Positions 1 through 6,460 of a stretch of DNA of 13,011 nt are shown in pieces. Each line of letters opens with the position of its first letter. The stretch's first letter is position 1. The position numbers and the translations under genes were made by a program. Origin of the DNA: Pontimonas sp. (GTDB lineage: Bacteria; Actinomycetota; Actinomycetes; Actinomycetales; Microbacteriaceae); assembly GCA_017852615.1 (NCBI GenBank), contig JAFMKX010000031.1, positions 1 through 13,011 of the forward strand, in the 5' to 3' direction. The notes beneath the pieces were generated by a model, which was given only the letters and a program-made list of their open reading frames with translations, did not search any database and was not told the DNA's origin.

Positions 1-165
1 GTGTCCCGCACCATAATCGAGGGCCAAGGCGAGCGAGGACGGTGACGAGTCTTCTAAGGTAACCCTCACCCCTTGGTGAGACAGCGCAAGGCCAATACTG
101 GTGCCGACAAGCCCGGTACCCACAATATGAACACGGGAAAAAGGCGCGTTAGTCATCTCTGTCAT
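1..165 (-). CDS. tyrA: Prephenate dehydrogenase, N-terminal part (cut by window edge)
   Basis: Only the first 55 codons are present; the gene runs off the left edge. The visible protein has a short leader and then a beta strand and glycine-rich loop, VHIVGTGLVGTSIGLAL (about residues 12-28), a typical GxGxxG NAD(P)-binding Rossmann start. This type of N-terminus at this position, just after rluB, is that of prephenate dehydrogenase, which oxidatively decarboxylates prephenate to 4-hydroxyphenylpyruvate for tyrosine synthesis. I chose the ATG at 165 because AAGGAG (173-178) lies 7 bases upstream; a second in-frame ATG at 156 has no well-placed site. The gene overlaps the 3' end of rluB by 17 bases, so translational coupling is likely. 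The Rossmann loop alone would also fit another NAD(P)-dependent dehydrogenase; the assignment leans on gene order, since in actinobacteria tyrA, cmk and der often follow rluB. Confidence 0.75.
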   Translation of the reverse strand, partial: MTEMTNAPFSRVHIVGTGLVGTSIGLALSHQGVRVTLEDSSPSSLALALDYGAGH

Positions 166-943
166 CGCCTTGCTCCTTGATGAATACCTGGTCTCGGTAT
201 GCCATCGTCAATAGATTGGTAACTTCCACCCTAGTGAGGTCTCGCCAGGCACCAGGCTTCAAGCCACCCAGATGCAGGGGGCCAAACTGGCGGCGGTGTA
301 AATCTTTGACGGGGTGGCCGATTGCTTTGAGCATCCTGCGCACCACACGATTCTTACCCGAATGCAGCACCAGCTCCACGATGCTCATCCCTCGCCTGGG
401 CTCGCCCATGATTTTGGCTTTATCAGCTCGGGCAATGCCATCCTCCAGCTCCACCCCAGCTAGCAGCAGGGCGATCTCACTGGGTGTGACGACGCCTGAC
501 ACCGTAGCGGTGTAGACCTTGTCAATCTCAAAGGAGGGGTGAGCTAAGCGGTGGGTTACTTCGCCATCGTTGGTCAGCAACAGCAAACCGGACGTGTCGA
601 TATCTAATCGACCCACATTGAATACGCGATCGCCAATGTCCTCGACATAGGCGCTGATATCGGGTCGGCCCTGCTCATCCGAGAGAGAACTCACCGTACC
701 TACTGGTTTGTGCAACATCACGTAGCGGGCGTCCACCTTGAGATCTACCACGCTACCGTTAACGGAAATGATGTCGCGCAGAGCGTGAACCCGCATCCCC
801 ATTTCGGTGGCAACTTTTCCGTTGACACTGACTCGCCCCATTTGCATGAGCTGTTCCACTCGTCGTCGTGAGGCGACCCCCGCGCGCGCTAGAACCTTTT
901 GTAAGCGCTCCCCATCAGGGTGTTCCTGCTCACTCTGCGTCAT
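149..943 (-). CDS. rluB: 23S rRNA pseudouridine synthase, RluB/RsuA family
   Basis: A 264-aa pseudouridine synthase that isomerises a uridine in rRNA. Residues about 12-60 form an S4 RNA-binding domain (ERLQKVLARAGVASRRRVEQ). The catalytic domain carries GRLDIDTSGLLLLTNDG (about 111-127), with the presumed catalytic aspartate D114, and a C-terminal GKNRVVRRML motif typical of the RluB/RluE/RluF/RsuA branch. In E. coli RluB modifies U2605 of 23S rRNA; linkage to scpA and scpB is the standard setting of the Gram-positive RluB orthologue. I place the start at the ATG at 943, because GGAGGG (949-954) sits 5 bases upstream. An in-frame ATG at 964 would add seven residues but has no ribosome-binding site. 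The start lies inside the end of scpB (14-base overlap) and the stop inside the start of tyrA. RsuA (16S) specificity cannot be fully excluded from sequence reading, but context favours RluB. Confidence 0.9.
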   Translation of the reverse strand: MTQSEQEHPDGERLQKVLARAGVASRRRVEQLMQMGRVSVNGKVATEMGMRVHALRDIISVNGSVVDLKVDARYVMLHKPVGTVSSLSDEQGRPDISAYVEDIGDRVFNVGRLDIDTSGLLLLTNDGEVTHRLAHPSFEIDKVYTATVSGVVTPSEIALLLAGVELEDGIARADKAKIMGEPRRGMSIVELVLHSGKNRVVRRMLKAIGHPVKDLHRRQFGPLHLGGLKPGAWRDLTRVEVTNLLTMAYRDQVFIKEQGDDRDD

Positions 944-1523
944 GAAAACCCTCCGCGCCGTCATCTAAGAGCGGCGAGAGAGGTGGCAAAGCATCCAAGG
1001 ACTCCACACCTAACTCCTGGAGCAAGACATCGGTGGTGATATAAAAAATGGCGCCGGTTTCTGGATCCGTGTGAGATTCCTGAATGAGTCCGCGTCCCAG
1101 CAGGGTGCGAATCACACTGTCGACGTTCACCGCACGAATAGCCGACACGTGCCCACGGGTGACCGGTTGCTTATAGGCAATGACGGCCAAAGTTTCCAGC
1201 GCTGCCGGAGAAAGTTTGGCTGGTTGCTGCTGACTTATCGCATTCGCCACCACCTGGTCGTACGCTTCCCGGACATACATCCGCCAGCCACCACCCACTT
1301 CACGTAGCTCAAAGCCTCTCTGGGGTCCTTCGTGCTCGCCGTTGTAATCAGCAACAAGCTCGCCCAGGGCGGACTTCACCTCAGCCACAGGGGCATCCAG
1401 GGAGCTTGCCAGCGTTACGACGCTCTGGGGCTCGTCTGCCACCATCATCACGGCCTCAATTTCGCGCAGGAGGTCGCGACGATGTGTGGCAGTGTCCCCC
1501 TGTGTTTCGGTCTTAGCGCTCAT
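930..1523 (-). CDS. scpB: Segregation and condensation protein ScpB
   Basis: ScpB is the winged-helix (kite) subunit of the SMC-ScpAB condensin, binding the ScpA kleisin and helping compact and segregate the chromosome. The 197-aa protein has the expected opening after a short leader (LLREIEAVMMVADEP) for the first winged helix, and the diagnostic second-domain segment LSPAALETLAVIAYKQPVTR (about residues 104-123), followed by a helix ending in TLLGRGLI. The tail after about residue 170 is acidic and probably flexible. I chose the ATG at 1523: it fits the family N-terminus and has GGGGAGG 11 bases upstream, slightly far. An in-frame ATG at 1589 would put 22 extra residues inside scpA and has no family support. 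It overlaps the end of scpA by 11 bases and rluB by 14, as expected for co-translated partners. SMC itself is not in the window. Confidence 0.95.
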   Translation of the reverse strand: MSAKTETQGDTATHRRDLLREIEAVMMVADEPQSVVTLASSLDAPVAEVKSALGELVADYNGEHEGPQRGFELREVGGGWRMYVREAYDQVVANAISQQQPAKLSPAALETLAVIAYKQPVTRGHVSAIRAVNVDSVIRTLLGRGLIQESHTDPETGAIFYITTDVLLQELGVESLDALPPLSPLLDDGAEGFHDAE

Positions 1524-2367
1524 CGCGAGTCTCGCCTCCCCATTCCTCGCCCAAATGAGCAAGATTTTCATCCCCAAAGTCCTGAGCAACCCATTTCAGG
1601 GTCAACTCCCCCAGAGGTTCTAGTTGTTCAAATGTCAGCGCTGCTTCCCGATACAGCTCTAACACCGCGAGAAAGCGCGCCACAATGACGCCACGCTCCG
1701 TGACACCGGCAATTAGAGAGCGAAAACTGACCGGTTTGCCCACTTTGAGCAGTGAAATAACGTGGGCTGCCTGCTCACGAATACTGACCAGTGGGGCGTG
1801 GAGGTGGTCCAAGCCCAATATCGGTAATTCTTTGGGCGCCATGGCCACCAGGGCCAGTGCGTGAAAATCTTCAACACTCAGCGTCCATTTCAGCTCCGGC
1901 ACGCTCTCGACAAACTTATTTTCCAGGGGGACCAGGCGAGCGTGTCGGGTACTCTCGCGCTCCAGAGCCTCGCTAAACCAGGTCGAGACTTCTTTGAACG
2001 CTCGATACTGCAACAAACGGGCGAAGAGTAGATCTCGGGCTTCAAGTAGCGCCACGTCTTCGGCATCCACGAATTCACCGTGGGGAAGCAATCCCACAAT
2101 TTTCATATCCAGCAGGGTTGCCGCCACCACCAGGAACTCGCTGGCCGCGTCCAGTTCGGCTGTGCCCTCTAAATCTTTGACGTAACTGAGGAACTCATCG
2201 GTCACAGCACCCAGAGAAACCTCGGTGATATCAAGCTCACGCTTTCCAATTAGCGAAAGGAGAAGGTCGAAAGGCCCATCAAAGTTGGCAAGGCTGACTT
2301 GAAAACCACTATCACTGAGATGGTTTTCGGAATCTAGCCTCTGGAGCGTCTCAGGCGATGGCGCCAC
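1513..2367 (-). CDS. scpA: Segregation and condensation protein ScpA (kleisin)
   Basis: ScpA is the kleisin subunit that bridges the SMC heads and carries ScpB. The N-terminal domain has the highly recognisable FDGPFDLLLSLIGKRELDIT (about residues 29-48 from the chosen start) and continues DEFLSYV. The C-terminal winged helix, which touches the SMC cap, is seen around SFRSLIAGVTERGVIVARFLAVLELY. About 284 aa is normal for the family. The start needs judgement. The open frame extends to 2460, but the upstream part is a proline/arginine-rich stretch that only reads through the end of the ParA gene. The GTG at 2367 gives a short leader before the conserved FDGPFD segment and is the only plausible in-frame start there, with a weak GAGAG about 10 bases upstream. 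That start overlaps the ParA gene by 17 bases. Function is certain; the start is moderately so. Confidence 0.93.
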   Translation of the reverse strand: MAPSPETLQRLDSENHLSDSGFQVSLANFDGPFDLLLSLIGKRELDITEVSLGAVTDEFLSYVKDLEGTAELDAASEFLVVAATLLDMKIVGLLPHGEFVDAEDVALLEARDLLFARLLQYRAFKEVSTWFSEALERESTRHARLVPLENKFVESVPELKWTLSVEDFHALALVAMAPKELPILGLDHLHAPLVSIREQAAHVISLLKVGKPVSFRSLIAGVTERGVIVARFLAVLELYREAALTFEQLEPLGELTLKWVAQDFGDENLAHLGEEWGGETRDER

Positions 2368-3205
2368 GGGCGACGAGCTCTCTAGCCAGCTGACGATAGG
2401 TCTGCGCGCTGGAATGGGCGGGGGCAAATTCGGTAATCGGAACAGCGGCCACCGACGCATCCGGGAACTTCACTGTTCTTCCGATCACAGTGTCCAACAC
2501 GGTGTCCCCAAATGCTTCCACCACGCGTTCCATGACTTCCTTGGCATGCAGGGTTCGCGCGTCATACATCGTGGCGACAATCCCATCCACCCGGATCGAT
2601 GGGTTCAAGCGATCGCGCACTTTTTCAATGGTTTCGATCAAGAGCGCGACTCCACGCAGCGCAAAGTACTCGGTTTCTAAGGGGATGAGCACGCCGTGGG
2701 CCGCAGTGAGGGCGTTCACGGTCAGCAGACCCAGAGAGGGCTGGCAATCAATCAGAACCACGTCATAGTCGTTGAGGACGGGTTTGAGAACTCTGGCGAG
2801 GATTTGTTCACGGGAAATTTCCCCGACCAGGTGAACCTCAGCGGCCGAGAGGTCGATATTGGCAGGGATGACGTGAATACCGGGAATCTTGGTGGGTTGG
2901 ATGGCCTTGCGAACATCTTTTTCCCGACCCAGTAGCAGGTCATAGATCGTCACCGCATCATGGGTATTGATACCCAAACCAGCCGAGAGCGCTCCTTGGG
3001 GATCAAAATCGACCATCAAGACATGGCGACCATATTCCGCGAGGGCGCCACCGAGGCTAATAGTGGTGGTTGTTTTACCCACACCACCTTTTTGATTACA
3101 CAGGGCAATAACCCGGGCTGGGCCATGGGATTTCAGTGCAGGTGGAACCGGAAATTCGCGCACCGGACGACCGGTGGGTCCCAAAGTCTTTACTGCATCG
3201 GCCAT
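2351..3205 (-). CDS. ParA/Soj-family ATPase next to scpAB (no ParB partner)
   Basis: A 284-aa ATPase of the ParA/MinD superfamily. It has the deviant Walker A motif KGGVGKTTT (residues 39-47, two lysines), a switch region VDFDPQGALSAGLG (about 65-78) and a Walker B strand VVLIDCQPSLGLLTVNAL. The first 30 residues form a proline-rich, probably unstructured leader ending in SHGPARVIALCNQ. ParA proteins usually act with ParB and parS to move chromosome origins, but no parB gene adjoins this one. It sits between xerD and scpA, like Rv1708 in M. tuberculosis, which is separate from the parA-parB pair near oriC. A role beside SMC-ScpAB in chromosome organisation is inference from context. I use the ATG at 3205; no strong ribosome-binding site is visible. 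The 32-base gap to xerD upstream is the largest between coding genes here. I give no symbol because parA normally means the oriC gene. Confidence 0.9.
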   Translation of the reverse strand: MADAVKTLGPTGRPVREFPVPPALKSHGPARVIALCNQKGGVGKTTTTISLGGALAEYGRHVLMVDFDPQGALSAGLGINTHDAVTIYDLLLGREKDVRKAIQPTKIPGIHVIPANIDLSAAEVHLVGEISREQILARVLKPVLNDYDVVLIDCQPSLGLLTVNALTAAHGVLIPLETEYFALRGVALLIETIEKVRDRLNPSIRVDGIVATMYDARTLHAKEVMERVVEAFGDTVLDTVIGRTVKFPDASVAAVPITEFAPAHSSAQTYRQLARELVARGAIA

Positions 3206-3237
3206 AGCTGAAGTCTATCGCGATGGCGTGTGCTGAT

Positions 3238-4182
3238 TTATCTGGCCCGGGGATGAGCGCTGTGATAAACCTCGCGCAACGTATCGATCGTTACCTTCGT
3301 GTAAATCTGGGTCGTAGACACCGAAGCGTGGCCCAGTAACTCCTGAACCACCCGAATATCAGCCCCTCCACTAAGCACATGGGTGGCAAAAGAATGCCGC
3401 AGGGTATGCGGAGACACTAATCCCTCGAGACCGGCCCGCTTAGCCGCAGATTGCAAAATAAGCCAGGCACTTTGACGCGATAGCGCAGCTCCGCGCACAC
3501 CCAAAAACACCACGGGGCTTTGCCGTTTCTGGTGCATAGCCATCAGGGGTCTCGCCCGTGTGAGATAGGCATCAAGGGCGGCCCTCGCATAAGACCCAAT
3601 CGGCACAATGCGTTGTTTCTGGCCTTTTCCGGTGACCTTGACGGTCGCACCAGAGCGCCCCGTGTCATCGACTACGTCATCAATCACCAGAGAAAGTGCT
3701 TCAGAAATCCTGGCACCTGACGCGTATAAAAACTCCAACAGCGCTCGGTCTCGCAGCGCCGCTGGGTCATCTCCGATGACCGAATCCACCAAGGCCTGCG
3801 CCTGGGTGACACTCAGCGCCTTGGGCAATCGTGCCGGCAGAGACGGTGGCCGAATATCGCTACTGGGATCGAGAGTAACAATATGTTCTTCCACCAGATA
3901 ACGGTGAAAGTTCTTGATACTGGAGAGTTTCCTCGCCACGGTGGTGGCCACCCCACGCAGTGATGCGACATAGTCGCGGACCAGGTCGGGGGTGATGCCC
4001 GATGGGCTCACGACCCCGTGGGTATAAAGAAACTCACGGTAGCGCTCGAGATCGCTTCGATACGCACTGACGGTATTGGCCGATCTCCCCCGCTCTAGGG
4101 TGACGTAGCGAATATAGCGAGCAAGCTCCCGCTCGAGATCACTCAGCGGTCTAGGTGACTCGGATTTAGGCTCGAGCGACAT
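3238..4182 (-). CDS. xerD: Site-specific tyrosine recombinase XerD
   Basis: A 314-aa tyrosine recombinase of the XerC/XerD type, which resolves chromosome dimers at dif during division. The N-terminal SAM-like core-binding domain spans about residues 14-100 (RELARYIRYVTLERGRSANT), the catalytic domain about 120-310. The full catalytic set is visible: R158 (in ASGARISE), K186 (in TGKGQKQR), H259 and R262 (in SPHTLRHSF), H285 (in LLGHASV) and the nucleophile Y294 (in TTQIYTKV). Position between the NUDIX gene and the ParA-like gene matches actinobacterial xerD, and no integron or phage genes surround it, so this is the housekeeping enzyme. I prefer the ATG at 4182; a TTG at 4191 in the same frame is possible, and neither has a clear ribosome-binding site. 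It overlaps the NUDIX gene by 17 bases. XerC instead of XerD is possible on sequence alone; gene order favours XerD. Confidence 0.93.
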   Translation of the reverse strand: MSLEPKSESPRPLSDLERELARYIRYVTLERGRSANTVSAYRSDLERYREFLYTHGVVSPSGITPDLVRDYVASLRGVATTVARKLSSIKNFHRYLVEEHIVTLDPSSDIRPPSLPARLPKALSVTQAQALVDSVIGDDPAALRDRALLEFLYASGARISEALSLVIDDVVDDTGRSGATVKVTGKGQKQRIVPIGSYARAALDAYLTRARPLMAMHQKRQSPVVFLGVRGAALSRQSAWLILQSAAKRAGLEGLVSPHTLRHSFATHVLSGGADIRVVQELLGHASVSTTQIYTKVTIDTLREVYHSAHPRAR

Positions 4183-4732
4183 AAGCGGCAAGCAATGCGG
4201 TCACAGCAATCTGGTTTTTGATTTTCCCTGTAATGGCTGCCTCAACGGCAGTTGCGAGGGGAACAAAGCGCATTTCGAGATCAGCTTCCTCGCCGGTGCG
4301 CACATAATTGTGTTCTTTGGCCGAGAGGCCGGTGGCGACATAAATATGAATGAACTCATTCGATCCACCCGGGGTGGTGTTGAGAGTGGTGAGAAACTCC
4401 CAGTGCGACGCTTCCAGGTCGGCTTCTTCCAGCAGTTCGCGTTTCCCGCACTCCAGCGGGTCTTCGCCTGGAATATCCAATAAACCAGCCGGTATTTCCC
4501 AATTGATCGTGCGAATAGCGTGACGATATTGGCGAATCATCATGACTTCGTCTTGTTGGTTCAGGGCAACGATGGCTACCGCACCGGTGTGGTCAACGTA
4601 ATCACGCGAGAGAACTTCGTCGTGATAATCAAAGGTGTCTCGCACCACGTTCCAGATTGCACCCTCATAGACAAGCTCGGTGTGTGACACCGGCAAAGCA
4701 AGAGGCTCATCCTCTGGCACGAAGGCCGCCAT
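4166..4732 (-). CDS. NUDIX hydrolase, probable ADP-ribose pyrophosphatase
   Basis: A 188-aa NUDIX protein likely to cleave ADP-ribose to AMP and ribose 5-phosphate. The Nudix box lies at about residues 83-106 (GLLDIPGEDPLECGKRELLE, then EADL), with metal-binding glutamates E99, E102 and E103 present. The first part, TELVYEGAIWNVVRDTFDY, and QYRHAIRTINWEIPAGLLD are typical of the ADP-ribose pyrophosphatase branch; the mycobacterial gene at the same place (Rv1700) was reported to have this activity. One oddity is that the glycine near the end of the Nudix box (EExG) is aspartate here, D105. The ATG at 4732 begins 2 bases after the pyrG stop codon, without a clear ribosome-binding site, so it is probably coupled to pyrG translation. 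Exact substrate is inference. Confidence 0.88.
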   Translation of the reverse strand: MAAFVPEDEPLALPVSHTELVYEGAIWNVVRDTFDYHDEVLSRDYVDHTGAVAIVALNQQDEVMMIRQYRHAIRTINWEIPAGLLDIPGEDPLECGKRELLEEADLEASHWEFLTTLNTTPGGSNEFIHIYVATGLSAKEHNYVRTGEEADLEMRFVPLATAVEAAITGKIKNQIAVTALLAAYVARA

Positions 4733-4734
4733 GG

Positions 4735-6438
4735 TTAGTTGGCCTGGTCGGACACGGCAAAGAGTGCCGAGGAATCGTGCCGCTCGAGCGCAGCCGCCAC
4801 GAGACCGGCAAAAAGCGGATGAGCACGATTAGGCCTGGATCGAAGCTCTGGGTGAGCCTGGGTTGCCACATAGAACGGGTGAACGTCCTTGGGTAACTCC
4901 ACAAATTCCACGAGGGACCCATCTGGTGATGTTCCAGAGAACACTAAGCCAGCCGCCGCAATCTGCTCGCGGTACGCGTTATTAACCTCAAAGCGGTGAC
5001 GGTGGCGCTCCTCAATGGAATCAGCCCCATACAAGCTCGCCACAATGGATCCCTTGGTCAGGGAAGCTTCATAGAGGCCAAGCCTCATCGTTCCGCCTAA
5101 GTCACCGTTACCGGAGACGATATCGGCCTGCTGCTCCATGGTCGCAATCACCGGATGCGCACACTCGGGGTCAAATTCACTACTGGAAGCTCCTGCAAGA
5201 CCGGCGACATTGCGGGCATATTCAATCACCATGCACTGCAAGCCAAGGCACAGGCCCAACGTGGGGATGTTGTTTTCTCGGGCGTAGGTCAAGGCACCCA
5301 CTTTGCCTTCAATCCCTCGAATCCCAAATCCACCAGGGACACAAATCCCATCCACATCACTCAGTGCTTTTTCGGCGCCCTCCGGGGTGTCGCACTCATC
5401 ACTAACAATCCATTTCAGCTCGACCTTGGTCGAGTGAGTGAACCCACCGGATCGGATAGCTTCACTCACCGAGAGATAGGCATCAGGCAAATCAATATAT
5501 TTACCCACGACACCGATGGTGACGTGGTGTTGGGGGTGATGCACGGCATCAAGTAAGTCTTTCCACCCATCCCAGACCATTTCTCCAGCGGTCATATCCA
5601 GGTGGTCGATGATGTAGTCATCAAGGTCTTGGCTGTGCAGCAACGAAGGGATGTCATAGATGCTTCCCACATCGACCGCATTGACGACCGCTGCTTCATC
5701 CACATCACACATCAGAGCAATCTTGCGCCGATTAGCGGCCTCCACCGGGCGATCGCTTCGCAGCACCAACGCATCGGGTTGAATACCGATCGAGCGCAGC
5801 ATCGCCACCGAGTGTTGGGTGGGCTTGGTTTTCTGCTCGCCCGATGCGCCCATGTAGGGAACGAGCGAAACGTGGACAAAGAACACGTTGCTGCGGCCCA
5901 ACTCATGACGAATTTGACGAGCTGCCTCAATAAAAGGCTGGCTCTCAATATCGCCCACCGTGCCACCAATTTCCGTGATGATCACATCGGGGCGAGGGTC
6001 CTGGTGAGCCTGGAGTCGCATCCGTCGCTTAATTTCATCCGTGATGTGCGGGATGACCTGAACGGTGTCACCCAGGTATTCGCCACGGCGTTCTTTGGAA
6101 ATAACTTCTTGATAGACCTGACCCGTTGTGACGTTGGCCGCCTGGCTGAGATTCACATCCAAGAAGCGTTCGTAGTGGCCAATATCTAAGTCGGTTTCGG
6201 CGCCATCGTCGGTGACAAACACTTCACCGTGTTGGAAAGGATTCATGGTGCCGGGATCCACGTTCAAATAGGGATCCAACTTCTGCATCACCACATGAAG
6301 TCCACGACCAGAGAGAAGGTTGCCTAGCGAGGCTGCGGTCAAACCTTTTCCGAGAGAGGAGACCACCCCACCAGTCACAAAAATGTGTTTGGTGAGTTTA
6401 GATTCTTGGTCTACCTGGTTCTTCCCCACGGAGTTCAA
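4735..6438 (-). CDS. pyrG: CTP synthase (glutamine-hydrolysing)
   Basis: CTP synthase converts UTP, ATP and glutamine into CTP. The 567-aa protein is full length. The synthase domain (about residues 16-285) has the phosphate-binding loop GGVVSSLGKG (23-32) and the signature VDPGTMNPFQHGEVFVTDDG (60-79). The C-terminal class I glutamine amidotransferase domain (about 305-550) holds the triad: C397 in LGLCLGLQ, and H529 and E531 in ATQAHPELRS. The longest frame starts at TTG (6438), 22 bases after the recN stop. I see no convincing ribosome-binding site there, and the GTG at 6429 is an alternative; the first roughly 15 residues are not conserved in the family, so they do not decide. The gene lies directly after recN. 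In mycobacteria two further genes lie in between and are absent here. Confidence 0.97.
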   Translation of the reverse strand: MNSVGKNQVDQESKLTKHIFVTGGVVSSLGKGLTAASLGNLLSGRGLHVVMQKLDPYLNVDPGTMNPFQHGEVFVTDDGAETDLDIGHYERFLDVNLSQAANVTTGQVYQEVISKERRGEYLGDTVQVIPHITDEIKRRMRLQAHQDPRPDVIITEIGGTVGDIESQPFIEAARQIRHELGRSNVFFVHVSLVPYMGASGEQKTKPTQHSVAMLRSIGIQPDALVLRSDRPVEAANRRKIALMCDVDEAAVVNAVDVGSIYDIPSLLHSQDLDDYIIDHLDMTAGEMVWDGWKDLLDAVHHPQHHVTIGVVGKYIDLPDAYLSVSEAIRSGGFTHSTKVELKWIVSDECDTPEGAEKALSDVDGICVPGGFGIRGIEGKVGALTYARENNIPTLGLCLGLQCMVIEYARNVAGLAGASSSEFDPECAHPVIATMEQQADIVSGNGDLGGTMRLGLYEASLTKGSIVASLYGADSIEERHRHRFEVNNAYREQIAAAGLVFSGTSPDGSLVEFVELPKDVHPFYVATQAHPELRSRPNRAHPLFAGLVAAALERHDSSALFAVSDQAN

Positions 6439-6460
6439 GAGTAACTGGTTAGACCCAGTC

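Noticed and set aside
147..165. Near-identical start regions (ATGACTAACGC) of the tyrA gene and the 45-aa ORF
   Set aside because: Only about 11 identical bases, which is explained by both starts overlapping an upstream stop codon and by chance; nothing else is shared.
3206..3237. Gap between xerD and the ParA-like gene as a parS site or promoter
   Set aside because: No inverted repeat like parS and no -10/-35 pair can be seen in these 32 bases.
5602..6189. 195-codon plus-strand frame inside pyrG
   Set aside because: It is antisense to the most conserved part of CTP synthase, has no family features, and no supporting start signal.
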